Shown here piece after piece: positions 36,176 through 47,666 of a DNA stretch of 64,000 nucleotides. The DNA is from Hymenobacter sp. BT559 (GTDB lineage: Bacteria > Bacteroidota > Bacteroidia > Cytophagales > Hymenobacteraceae): positions 1 to 64,000 of the forward strand of contig NZ_JAELXV010000003.1 in NCBI RefSeq assembly GCF_016427535.1, read 5' to 3'. The translations under genes were made by a program, and so were the position numbers. The notes under the pieces were generated by a model. It was not told where the DNA came from. It ran no database searches and was given only the letters and a program-made list of their open reading frames with translations. Positions within the stretch are counted from its first letter, which is position 1; each line of letters begins with the position of its first letter.

Positions 36176-37237
36176 ATGAAACTCCTCCTTATCCCCGTTG
36201 CCCTCCTCACCCTAGGTTCGCTAGCCTTCACTAAGCCTGCCGAGCCGCTGATGAATCAAATTCAGGTTATTGGCTCGCACAACAGTTATAAGCAAGCCAT
36301 TGACCCCAAGCTATTTGCTATACTGCACAAAGCCGATTCGGCTACCTTCAATAAGATAGACTATGAGCACGCCACCCTCACCGAGCAGCTCGACCTAGGG
36401 CTGCTGGCCTTGGAAATCGACGTGTATGCCGATACCCAGGGTGGCAAGTACGCCCACCCCAAGGGCCTCGACCTGGCGCCCGGCCAGCCGCCCTACGACC
36501 CAACTGGGCTGATGAAAGAGCCAGGGTTTAAGGTGTTTCACATCCAGGACCTCGACTACCGCAGCAACGCGCCCACCTTCAAGCTGGCCTTGCAGGAACT
36601 GAAAAAGTGGTCGCTGGCCCATCCCAAACACAATCCCGTGTTCATCACCATGAACGCCAAGAGCGAGGCGTTGCCCCGGCCGGGCCTCACGGTGCCCGAG
36701 CCCTTTACGCCAGCCGTGTTCGATGCACTGGACAAGGAAATCCGCGACTACCTAGGGGCCGACCAACTCATCACTCCCGACCAGGTGCGCGGCCAGTACG
36801 CCACCCTTGAAAGCGCCGTGCTGCATCGCAACTGGCCTACGCTGCGCGCCGCGCAGGGCAAGTTTGTGTTCGTGCTCGATGAGGTGGGCGAGAAGCGTGC
36901 CACCTACATTCAGGGCCATCCCTCGCTGAAAGGCCGGGTGCTGTTTGCCGATGCCGAGCCGGGCACGCCCGAGGCAGCTATCCACATTATGAACAACGCT
37001 AAAAAGGACCTAGGGGCTATCAAAACCCTGGTGCAGAAGGGCTACATCATCCGCACCCGCGCCGACAGCGACACCCAGGAGGCCCGCCGCAACGACAAAA
37101 GCAGCTTCGAAGCGGCCATGCAGTCGGGCGCCCAAATCATCAGTACCGACTACTACCGCCCGAGCACGCACTTCAAGTCAAGCTACGTCGTCAGCTTCCC
37201 CGGCGGCAAGTATTTCCGACCTGACCCAGTGCTGTAG
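36176..37237 (+). CDS. Secreted Ca2+-dependent phosphatidylinositol-specific phospholipase C-like enzyme
   Basis: A 353-aa exported protein (signal peptide to about residue 19-22). Catalytic residues of the PI-PLC fold are visible: His35-Asn36 (GSHNSYKQ), Glu80 and Asp82 (LEIDVYAD) and second His122 (FHIQDLDYRS). The rest fits the Ca-dependent PI-PLC-C1 group (KHNPVFITMNAKSE, LRAAQGKFVFVLDEVGEKR, GAQIISTDYYRP). The family cleaves phosphoinositides; the true substrate may be GPI or another inositol phosphodiester. Last gene of the SusCD unit, separated from susD only by the palindrome. Confidence 0.88.
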   Translation: MKLLLIPVALLTLGSLAFTKPAEPLMNQIQVIGSHNSYKQAIDPKLFAILHKADSATFNKIDYEHATLTEQLDLGLLALEIDVYADTQGGKYAHPKGLDLAPGQPPYDPTGLMKEPGFKVFHIQDLDYRSNAPTFKLALQELKKWSLAHPKHNPVFITMNAKSEALPRPGLTVPEPFTPAVFDALDKEIRDYLGADQLITPDQVRGQYATLESAVLHRNWPTLRAAQGKFVFVLDEVGEKRATYIQGHPSLKGRVLFADAEPGTPEAAIHIMNNAKKDLGAIKTLVQKGYIIRTRADSDTQEARRNDKSSFEAAMQSGAQIISTDYYRPSTHFKSSYVVSFPGGKYFRPDPVL

Positions 37238-37265
37238 GTAATGCACTAGAACCACTACTCTCCAC

Positions 37266-37352
37266 CTGTCATGCTGAGCTTGCGCAGCATCTTGTCACGC
37301 TAGGATTAGTAATTCTAACGAGAGAAGATGCTGCGCAAGCTCAGCATGACAG
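37266..37352. repeat. Dispersed palindromic repeat, copy 3
   Basis: CTGTCATGCTGAGCTTGCGCAGCATCTT-type left arm and matching right arm ending GCATGACAG; near-perfect outer stems, with TAGGATTAGTAATTCTA in the centre. Just after the PI-PLC gene. From 37353 to 37575 I see no further feature except a possible weak promoter. Confidence 0.87.
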
Positions 37353-37575
37353 ATGTGGGCGGCGATTGCTGTTCTCAGGTATGGCCCACGTTGGCTAGGC
37401 TTGGGCGCTGACAGCGTACCCAAAGGCACCTAGGCGAGCGCGACTACGGCAACCTCGGGCGGGGCCGGCCTTATCACTCATGCGCAAACCAGAATATGGA
37501 GATGAAACAGTGCCTTCACACAAATATAATTTTTTGAAGCTTGGGGAGGCCTGCTGCCTATCGGAACTTTGCGGC

Positions 37576-37776
37576 ATGAAAAACGAACAGGCGCAACGCA
37601 GAATCATTGCCGCAGCCCTCTTTCCTGCCAATAGCCACAGCACGGTGCCCAGCGCGTACGAGCAGTTTCTGACTGATAAGTATATTGACGGCAGCCTTAC
37701 CATCTATCAGTCAATAGAATTACTAGAAGAATACCACCGCACCAACGCAGTTCCTATCCTACAACCGCAGCGCTAA
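37576..37776 (+). CDS. Small protein, possibly VbhA-type antitoxin-like
   Basis: The ATG at 37576 gives a 66-aa protein beginning MKNEQAQRRIIAAALFPANS; an upstream in-frame ATG at 37480 would add an unconvincing extension. The segment YEQFLTDKYIDGSLTIYQSIELLEEYH resembles the short helical core of VbhA antitoxins (a Y-x-x-G-x-h-[ST] turn followed by helix), but no Fic toxin gene is nearby. AACTTTG just before the start resembles a -7 box, so the mRNA may have almost no leader. Function uncertain. Confidence 0.6.
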   Translation: MKNEQAQRRIIAAALFPANSHSTVPSAYEQFLTDKYIDGSLTIYQSIELLEEYHRTNAVPILQPQR

Positions 37777-37850
37777 GCAGCGCCATTGCGCGGGGCTAGC
37801 CTGCTGCTTGAGTCAGCCAAGTCGCTGAGGGTGGCACCCGCTACAGACCA

Positions 37851-38567
37851 TTAGGCCCAGGCCAAAATCACCACCTGCCACCTAAAGGCCCAACACCAGC
37901 GCAGCGAATAGCGCGTGATGCCCGCCGCGGCCAGCAGCCGCTGCCAGTCGGCGCGCGAAAAGGCGCGGGCCACTGAGAGAGGTGCATCGTGCTGCACCAG
38001 GCGCGAGCCACCTAGGAGCTTGGTCAGGTACTTGATGCTGTAGTAGGCCAGTGGGTGGCGGTGCAAGTCGTTGATGATGACGGCGAGGCCCGCTTGTTGG
38101 TGCCAGCGGCGCAGCAAGTTCACCAGTTCGGCATCGGTGAAGTGGTGACAAAACAGGCTGGCCGTGAGCACATCATAGGGCTGGGCAGCAAACTCGGCCG
38201 CGAAAATATCGAGCTGCCGGTAGCTGATTTCAGGATAAGCCTGGCTTTTGGCGGCGGCATAGTCGAGCATAAATGCGTTGGCATCGACGCCGGTGAGGGC
38301 CACCGGCACCCGCTGCCGCCGGGCCCAGGTGGCCACGTGGCGCAGGGTATCGCCACCCCCGCTGCCTAGGTCGGCCAGGCGCAGGGGCCGGGCAGTCGGG
38401 AAGCGCGGCCGCAGCCGGGCCAGCGCCGCCAGCACCGGTCGGTAGCCCCCGAGCCAGGTATTGATGGTTTCGAGCTCGTCGAGGTTCTGGCGCAGCTCCT
38501 CGGTGGCGAGGCTCAGGTCGTCCATCAGCTCGGGCGTGGTGGCGCGGGTGGCGAAGTTCATAGGCAC
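37851..38567 (-). CDS. SAM-dependent methyltransferase, likely partner of the type III PKS
   Basis: A 238-aa class I methyltransferase: motif I RLADLGSGGGDTL, then VALTGVDANAFMLDYA, YDVLTASLFCHHFTD and an INDLHRHPLAYYSIKYL stretch. The N-terminus ELMDDLSLATEELRQNLDELETINTWLGG matches the methyltransferases that sit beside type III PKS and an FAD oxidoreductase in many Bacteroidota. Here those partners are about 17.7 kb away (17775-20190), on the opposite strand. It would methylate the polyketide or quinone product. Alternative: an unrelated small-molecule methyltransferase. Confidence 0.85.
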   Translation of the reverse strand: MPMNFATRATTPELMDDLSLATEELRQNLDELETINTWLGGYRPVLAALARLRPRFPTARPLRLADLGSGGGDTLRHVATWARRQRVPVALTGVDANAFMLDYAAAKSQAYPEISYRQLDIFAAEFAAQPYDVLTASLFCHHFTDAELVNLLRRWHQQAGLAVIINDLHRHPLAYYSIKYLTKLLGGSRLVQHDAPLSVARAFSRADWQRLLAAAGITRYSLRWCWAFRWQVVILAWA

Positions 38568-38697
38568 AAAGGTGCACTAGGGTACGGGGGCGGCCCTAGG
38601 GTGGCTGGGCGACGCTGCCACGCGGCAAGCGCTGCAACAAAGCAGGTTCTATTCTAGTATCTTCTAGACTTCCTTCCTCCCACCCTTGCTTCTTATA

Positions 38698-39609
38698 ATG
38701 AGAGCAATTGTACTTGCACTTACGCTACCACTATTGCTGAGCCTAACGCCTTGGTTTGGCTCGACTGCTAGCTGGACTGGCCGACACCTGCGCAGTACGA
38801 CAACCCGGCCAGCAACGGCGCCCATGCTGAGCTATCCCGACGGGGTAGCGGTGGGCCCGCACAGCACCGTGTATGTGGTTGATACCGATAATGCTACTGT
38901 GCTGCAAATAAACGCAGCGGGTACCCTTTCGAGCTTGGCCAGCACTGGCCTTACCTATCCCACGGGCATTGCGGTAGACAGTAGTGGCACCGTGTACGTG
39001 GCCGATGCTGGCGCACACAGCCTCAAGAAAATCAGTGCTCAGGGCGAAGTCTCCGTTTTGGTCGCCAATGCCTTTACGTACCCATCGGGTGTGGCCGTGG
39101 CCGCCGATGGCACCGTGTACGTGGCCGATGCCGGCAGTGGGATAGCGGCAGGCGTCATCAAAAAAATCAGTCCCACGGGCCGCGTATCAACCTTGGCGCG
39201 GGGTTTTAACAAGCCTAGTGGCGTAGCTGTAGCCGCCGATGGCACCGTGTATGTGGCCGATACTGATAATAATAGCATCAAAAAAATCAGTCCCGATGGC
39301 AGCGTGGCGCTGGTAGCCGCTGAGGGCCTAAACAAGCCCCACGGCGTAGCAGTGGATGCTGCTGGCACGCTTTACCTCACTGACACCTACAACAACAGCG
39401 TGCGCAAGATTCTGCCGGCTGGCACGGCAGCCCCTTTGGCCCAACACCTAACATATCCCTCAGGCATTGCAGTTGACGGGGCAGGGGCAGTGTACGTGAC
39501 CGATACGGGCCACGCCGCTCTCAAGAAAATCAGCCCAGAAGGCGCCATTTCGACGCTGGCCGATAGCACTACCGCCACGGTAGCCAGCATGAACCTAGGC
39601 AAAAATTAG
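38698..39609 (+). CDS. Secreted NHL-repeat beta-propeller protein
   Basis: The ATG at 38698 opens a signal peptide (VLALTLPLLLSLTPWFG); the TTG 12 bp upstream is less likely. The 303-aa protein consists of about six NHL repeats with the pattern YPxGVAVxxxGTVYVADxxxxxxKKISPxG, giving a six-bladed propeller. Neighbouring repeats are very alike at the DNA level (for example 39100-39130 and 39230-39260), so recent duplication or conversion is likely. Probably a binding scaffold outside the cytoplasm; no enzyme residues seen. Confidence 0.88.
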   Translation: MRAIVLALTLPLLLSLTPWFGSTASWTGRHLRSTTTRPATAPMLSYPDGVAVGPHSTVYVVDTDNATVLQINAAGTLSSLASTGLTYPTGIAVDSSGTVYVADAGAHSLKKISAQGEVSVLVANAFTYPSGVAVAADGTVYVADAGSGIAAGVIKKISPTGRVSTLARGFNKPSGVAVAADGTVYVADTDNNSIKKISPDGSVALVAAEGLNKPHGVAVDAAGTLYLTDTYNNSVRKILPAGTAAPLAQHLTYPSGIAVDGAGAVYVTDTGHAALKKISPEGAISTLADSTTATVASMNLGKN

Positions 39610-39674
39610 TCGCTCTGGTTGCAATTCACTTGTAATCGCTTACCTAGGCCAGCCTAAAACCCGCCCTAGGTAGC

Positions 39675-40889
39675 TCACGCCACATAGTCGGCTAAGTAGG
39701 TGTAGCGGGGCAGCAGCTGCCCGCCCTGGGCAATGGTAGCGCGGGCTACCACGCCGGCCGCATCGCCGCCCAGCAGGTGCGGAAACACCTGGTCGAGCAG
39801 CTGCCGGCTGAAGTCGCGGCTGGCGTTACGCGGCAGCTCACAAGGCAGGTTGTCTACGGCCATGAGGGTGATATTGGTAGGCCGGGTGTAGGGTGCTTCC
39901 AGCTCGCCAGTGGCGGGGTTGTAATCGAAGGCCGGGTCTGCGATAGTACTGCTGCGCTTGGTGAGCGGAATAGAGCCATCGACGTCACACGTCACGTCAG
40001 CGATGGTATTTATTTTGAAGTCAGGCTCCTGTGTATCAGCTTCCGTGAACAGGCGCGGCGCCGCCGGGTGCCAATAGGCGCAGGCAATGAGCAACTCGGT
40101 GAGCGGCAGGAAGCGGGCAAAGTTAGAGTCATACGCCTCAGGGTGCTCGTGGAAGTGGGCTGTATCCCAGGCTAGGCCGTCGCGGCGGCGGTGGTAGTCT
40201 CTGGAGCGCAGCTGCACATACACGGGCGTGCGGAAATCGCGGTGCAGGTAGTCGTGCACGCTCACCTGGCGTAGGCCCATCTTATCGAGTACTTCGAGCG
40301 CACCGCCGGCCACCCGGCCCGAGCCCGTCACGGCTATCTTAATGGCAGGCAGGCGCTTTATCTTGAAAAACTCTTCCTGCATATCGTCCATATCCAGGCA
40401 CTGGTGGGCGGGCTTGAGGTCGTAGAGGCCGTGCTTGTGGCCGTAGGTGAGCAGGCCATTGTAGGCACCCACGATGCCCGCGTAGCGCCCAAAGGCCACG
40501 ATGCGCTCGCCAGCGGCATTGGTCAGCAGCTCGTAGTCGATGAGCGTGATGCCTAGGCGCAGCACGGTGCGTAGTAGCTCGCGGTTACGGGGCTGCTGCT
40601 TCACGGTGTGCGAAAAAAACAGGTAGGTTTTGCCGGGCAGTAGTTGGTCTACGGGCACCTCTTTCACGCCTATCAGCAGGTCGCAGGTCTGCATATCCTC
40701 GGCCACCTCAATGCCTAGGTCGCGGTATTCCTGGTCGGTGTAGGCGCGGTGGGCGCTGGGCTGCACCCGCACCCGCACGCCGGGGTAGGTGGTTTGCAGC
40801 TCCACGCATTTTTTGGGGGTGAGGGCTACGCGGCGGTCAGGCGTTGGGCGGCCTTCGCGCAGCAGGCCAATGAGGTAGGGGGTGGGCAT
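39675..40889 (-). CDS. Alanine dehydrogenase/saccharopine dehydrogenase-like NAD(P)-dependent oxidoreductase
   Basis: The ATG at 40889 (MPTPYLIGLLREGRPTPDRRV) is preferred to a TTG four codons earlier; length 404 aa. The N-terminal part (VALTPKKCVELQ, TCDLLIGVKEVPVDQL) fits the AlaDH/PNT-N domain, and the central IAVTGSGRVAGGALEVLDKMG is the dinucleotide fold. The later DVTCDVDGSIPLTKRSSTI is typical of saccharopine dehydrogenase (lysine-forming, Lys1-like) relatives. The substrate, lysine/saccharopine or another amino acid, cannot be fixed by reading. Convergent with the NHL gene. Confidence 0.8.
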   Translation of the reverse strand: MPTPYLIGLLREGRPTPDRRVALTPKKCVELQTTYPGVRVRVQPSAHRAYTDQEYRDLGIEVAEDMQTCDLLIGVKEVPVDQLLPGKTYLFFSHTVKQQPRNRELLRTVLRLGITLIDYELLTNAAGERIVAFGRYAGIVGAYNGLLTYGHKHGLYDLKPAHQCLDMDDMQEEFFKIKRLPAIKIAVTGSGRVAGGALEVLDKMGLRQVSVHDYLHRDFRTPVYVQLRSRDYHRRRDGLAWDTAHFHEHPEAYDSNFARFLPLTELLIACAYWHPAAPRLFTEADTQEPDFKINTIADVTCDVDGSIPLTKRSSTIADPAFDYNPATGELEAPYTRPTNITLMAVDNLPCELPRNASRDFSRQLLDQVFPHLLGGDAAGVVARATIAQGGQLLPRYTYLADYVA

Positions 40890-41030
40890 GGGCAGATACA
40901 AATAACCGGCAGGGGCACAACAAGCTGCTCGCTATACAGCGGCAAGCTACGCACCTAGCAGTTGGCGCGGGCCAAACCAGTGTTGCGGTTACTCACGTCT
41001 ATAACACCATGCTGCCCCTACCTTGGCACC

Positions 41031-41717
41031 GTGAATGCTCCTGTTTTTTCGTGGCCACTGCTGCGCTCGGTGGCCCGTATGCCCTCGGCGCTGCGCCTGC
41101 TGGTTGGCTTGGCGGCTGGCGCGGCGGCGTGGTTGCTTTGCCCAGCCAGCCTTACTACCATCAGCCGCGCTGTGGCGGCCTGGGATGCTTTCGGCGTAAT
41201 CACGCTGCTACTGCTGTGGGCGGCCATTGCCACAGCCGATGCCGAGCGCATTCGCGTGGTGGCCGCTAGCGAAGACCTTAGCCGAGCGGTCAGCTTTATT
41301 TTCGTGCTGGTAGCCGCCTCGGCGAGCCTGCTGGCAGTGGTAGCGCTGCTGCGCACCTTCCACGACTTAAACGCCCCCACCTTAGCTTGGCACATTGGGC
41401 TTAGCGCGGTAGCCGTGGGGGCAGCTTGGCTGCTGGTACACACGGTATTCACGCTGCGCTATGCGCACGCCTATTATGATGCCGACGACGAGGGTGCCGA
41501 CAGGGGCGGGCTAGACTTCCCCGGCAATGACCCCGAGCCCGACTACCTCGACATTGCCTACTTCGCCTTCGTGGTGGGCATGACGGCCCAAACCGCTGAC
41601 GTTAGTATTAGCAGCCGTACCCAGCGCCGGCTGGCACTGCTGCACGGTCTTATTTCTTTTGTATTCAATACAACGCTGGTCGCGTTGGTTATCAGCGGCA
41701 TAGCTGGCGTGCTGTGA
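41031..41717 (+). CDS. DUF1345 family membrane protein
   Basis: Start is uncertain: GTG at 41031 gives 228 aa (MNAPVFSWPLLRSVARM...), ATG at 41079 gives 212; a TTG further up adds an unlikely tail. Five hydrophobic segments are visible (LLVGLAAGAAAWLLCP, AFGVITLLLLWAAIAT, AVSFIFVLVAASASLLAVVAL, GLSAVAVGAAWLLVHTVFTL and a C-terminal NTTLVALVISGIAG). The DYLDIAYFAFVVGMTAQTADVSISS stretch is the DUF1345 signature. Inner membrane, function unknown. Confidence 0.85.
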   Translation: MNAPVFSWPLLRSVARMPSALRLLVGLAAGAAAWLLCPASLTTISRAVAAWDAFGVITLLLLWAAIATADAERIRVVAASEDLSRAVSFIFVLVAASASLLAVVALLRTFHDLNAPTLAWHIGLSAVAVGAAWLLVHTVFTLRYAHAYYDADDEGADRGGLDFPGNDPEPDYLDIAYFAFVVGMTAQTADVSISSRTQRRLALLHGLISFVFNTTLVALVISGIAGVL

Positions 41718-41847
41718 GCAGTCGCCTGAGGGCCCTGCCTAGCAAGCGGGCATTAGGCACCTAGGGCCGCCGCGTGGCTCTTTGCCAAATACGCTACGCG
41801 TACTTTTGGCCTCCTTACGTGGCCTGCCCCTTGGTTACACCACTTAC

Positions 41848-42465
41848 ATGCACAACCCCCTAGGTCCGTGGCTCGATACGGCGGCCATTCTACGCTACCA
41901 CCGGCAGCGCATCCGCGAGTATGGGCCGGGCGGCGCTGAGGCATTGGGCTGGGCTCGCTCGGAAGGCCAGCAAGTGCGCTTTCAGACCTTGACCCAAATC
42001 GGAGACCTTGCCTACCGCTCGGTGCTCGACGCAGGCTGCGGCTATGCCGACCTCTACCCCTATTTGCGGGCACGCTTTGCGGGCGTGCAGTATCACGGCA
42101 TCGAGCACATGCCCGAGCTACTGGCAGTAGCTCAGGCCCGCTACCATGGCGCCGCTGACATTACCCTGAGTGAGGGAGATTTTTTGCGCACCCCGCCGCC
42201 TCCTGCCGACTACGTGCTAGCAAGTGGCGCTCTCAATTACCGTCCGCGCAATCCGCAGTTTATCTACCGTTCTATTGAGAAGCTGTTTGGCAGCTGCCGC
42301 TTAGGGTTTGGGTTTAACCTGCTGAGTTGGGAACCGGCCGGTGGGGGCCCGCTAGCCGCCTACGAGCCGGCAGTGATACTGGCTTTTTGCGAGCAGCTAG
42401 CGCCGCGCGTCGAGTTACTGGAAGGCTACTGGGAGGGCGACTTCACGATATTCATGTACCGCTAG
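41848..42465 (+). CDS. SAM-dependent methyltransferase
   Basis: The ATG at 41848 (MHNPLGPWLDTAAILRYHRQR) is chosen over an upstream TTG that would add 22 residues without family character; 205 aa. Motif I SVLDAGCGYADLYPYL and ADYVLASGALNYRP show a class I methyltransferase. The C-terminus (YWEGDFTIFMYR) resembles methyltransferases of unknown substrate. No clear partner gene nearby. Confidence 0.8.
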   Translation: MHNPLGPWLDTAAILRYHRQRIREYGPGGAEALGWARSEGQQVRFQTLTQIGDLAYRSVLDAGCGYADLYPYLRARFAGVQYHGIEHMPELLAVAQARYHGAADITLSEGDFLRTPPPPADYVLASGALNYRPRNPQFIYRSIEKLFGSCRLGFGFNLLSWEPAGGGPLAAYEPAVILAFCEQLAPRVELLEGYWEGDFTIFMYR

Positions 42466-42527
42466 TAGCTGGCTCGCCCACCAGCAGGTAGCCCAAGCTA
42501 CAACGCCCAGGCTACCCGCTATCACTT

Positions 42528-43505
42528 TTAAAACAAGCCGGCGGCCACGCGGCGAATGGCTTCCGATTTGCCCATGCTGTAGTAGTGCAGGCAGGGCACG
42601 CCGTGGGCCATTAGCTCGCGGCTTTGGTTGAGGCACCACTCGATGCCCACCTCACGAGCGGCGGCGTTGTCTTTCGCGCCGTGAATGGCTTCGGCCAAGG
42701 TCTCGGGAATGTTGAGAAAGAAGGCCCTAGGTAGGGCGGTGAGCTGACTCTTTGTAGTAAGCGGCTTGAGGCCGGGGATGATAGGCACCGTGATGCCCGC
42801 ATCGCGGCAACGACGCTCAAACTTGAAAAACTCTTCGTTGTCGAAGAACATCTGGGTCACGATGTAATCGGCGCCGCGGTCTACTTTTTCCTTCAGAAAG
42901 CGGATGTCCGAGCCGAAGTTGGGCGCCTCAAAGTGCTTTTCGGGGTAGCCGGCCGTACCGATGCAGAAGTCAGTGCTGAGGATGGGCTCGGCGCCGGCGG
43001 GCTGGTACTGCTCGTCGTGGTCGTGGTAGCGGCCGTGGTTGAGCTCGCTAATCTGGCCAATGAGGTCGCAGGCGTAGCGGTGGCCATCGGGATGCGGCTG
43101 GAAGTGGCCCTCGCTCTTAATGGGGTCGCCGCGCAGCGCAAGCACGTTATCTATACCTAGGAAGTGCAAGTCAATCAGCGCGTTCTCGGTTTCTTCTTTG
43201 GCAAAGCCGCCGCAGATGAGGTGCGGCACGGTGTCCACGTCGAAGCGGTTTTTGATGGCCGCGCAGATGCCCACCGTGCCCGGCCGCTTGCGCACGGCCT
43301 TGCGCTGCAAGAGGCCGCCCGGCCGCTCGCGCAGCACAAACTCCTCGCGGTGGTAGGTCACGTCGATAAACGGCGGCTTGAACTCCATTAGCGGCTCGAT
43401 ATTCGAGAACAGCGTGTGGATGTTTTCGCCTTTGCGGGGCGGCAGCACTTCGAAGGAAAACAGCGTTTTGCCTTCGGCACGACGCAGGTGTTCAGTTACT
43501 TTCAT
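42528..43505 (-). CDS. metF: 5,10-Methylenetetrahydrofolate reductase
   Basis: A 325-aa FAD enzyme, near the usual length, that makes 5-methyl-THF for methionine synthase. Landmarks are FSFEVLPPRKGENI (FEFFPPK-like), FIDVTYH, VLALRGDPIK, FCIGTAGYPEKH, YIVTQMFFDNEEF and IPIIPGLKPLTTK. It lies 86 bp downstream of metH on the same strand, so the two form a methionine unit; a 26-bp palindrome fills the gap. Probably under the same SAM-I riboswitch control as metH, unless the palindrome stops transcription. Confidence 0.95.
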   Translation of the reverse strand: MKVTEHLRRAEGKTLFSFEVLPPRKGENIHTLFSNIEPLMEFKPPFIDVTYHREEFVLRERPGGLLQRKAVRKRPGTVGICAAIKNRFDVDTVPHLICGGFAKEETENALIDLHFLGIDNVLALRGDPIKSEGHFQPHPDGHRYACDLIGQISELNHGRYHDHDEQYQPAGAEPILSTDFCIGTAGYPEKHFEAPNFGSDIRFLKEKVDRGADYIVTQMFFDNEEFFKFERRCRDAGITVPIIPGLKPLTTKSQLTALPRAFFLNIPETLAEAIHGAKDNAAAREVGIEWCLNQSRELMAHGVPCLHYYSMGKSEAIRRVAAGLF

Positions 43506-43509
43506 GGAT

Positions 43510-43591
43510 TGTACCGTGGACCCTGCGGGTCCGCGAGTTTTAGCAGCTTCTTAAACGATAACACGCGCGGACCCACAGGGTCCACGGTACA
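43510..43591. repeat. 26-bp palindrome between metH and metF
   Basis: Arms 43510-43535 and 43566-43591 pair with a single mismatch around 30 bases. The right arm abuts the metH stop codon at 43592 and the left arm ends 5 bp before the metF start. Its position parallels the SusC-SusD palindromes but the sequence is unrelated. Confidence 0.88.
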
Positions 43592-47344
<3,753 letters not shown>

Positions 47345-47380
47345 AGTCTTTCGGGAAAGCAAAAGCGACGGCAAAAGCCG

Positions 47381-47528
47381 CTATCCAGAAAGAAAGCCGC
47401 GCCAAGCGGTGCGGGTTCCGGCTGATATCTTCTTTGGTCGTAAGCACTTGACCAAACAGGAGTTGGCACCAGCCTTAGGGCGGTTGCCAAGACGTCATCG
47501 GGCCTGGTCCCTCAGTCTTTCTGGATAG
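47381..47528 (-). promoter_or_regulatory. SAM-I (S-box) riboswitch upstream of metH
   Basis: On the minus strand the P1 strands CTATCCAGAAAGA (47528-47516) and TCTTTCTGGATAG (47393-47381) are a perfect 13-bp match. Between them are the S-box landmarks: GAGGGACCAGGCCCGATGA, TTGGCAACC, GGTGCCAACTCC and the GACCAAAGA-type segment before P1. It senses S-adenosylmethionine and would lower metH (and metF) when SAM is plentiful. The aptamer ends only 36 nt before the metH ATG and no poly-U terminator follows, so control of translation is more likely than of transcription. CCCGAAAGA just before the ATG mimics the 5' P1 strand. Confidence 0.93.
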
Positions 47529-47607
47529 CAGCATCACGAAGATACAACTGCCAGCCGCACTTTAACTAAAACCTGAACCAGTTGACCTTAGGCTGCTTGC
47601 TAGATGC

Positions 47608-47642
47608 AAAAAGCGCCTTCCCGAGGAGGAAAGGCGCTTTTT
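47608..47642 (-). terminator. Intrinsic terminator after the GDSL lipoprotein gene
   Basis: AAAAAGCGCCTT (47608-47619) pairs with AAGGCGCTTTTT (47631-47642) around 11 bases, 25 bp beyond the stop of the minus gene. The run of T on the minus-strand transcript side is present. The stretch 47529-47607 between it and the riboswitch should hold the metH promoter, but I see no clear box pair. Confidence 0.82.
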
Positions 47643-47666
47643 AGAAAAATCAGAGGCCGCAGTGAC

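Noticed and set aside
37395..37703. 102-codon minus-strand ORF
   Set aside because: Overlaps the small plus gene at 37576 in antisense; the plus frame has better amino acid character and a plausible start.
38700..39600. Repeat array that might be a CRISPR or VNTR
   Set aside because: The repeats are in frame and encode NHL blades; no spacers of constant size. No CRISPR array was seen in the window.
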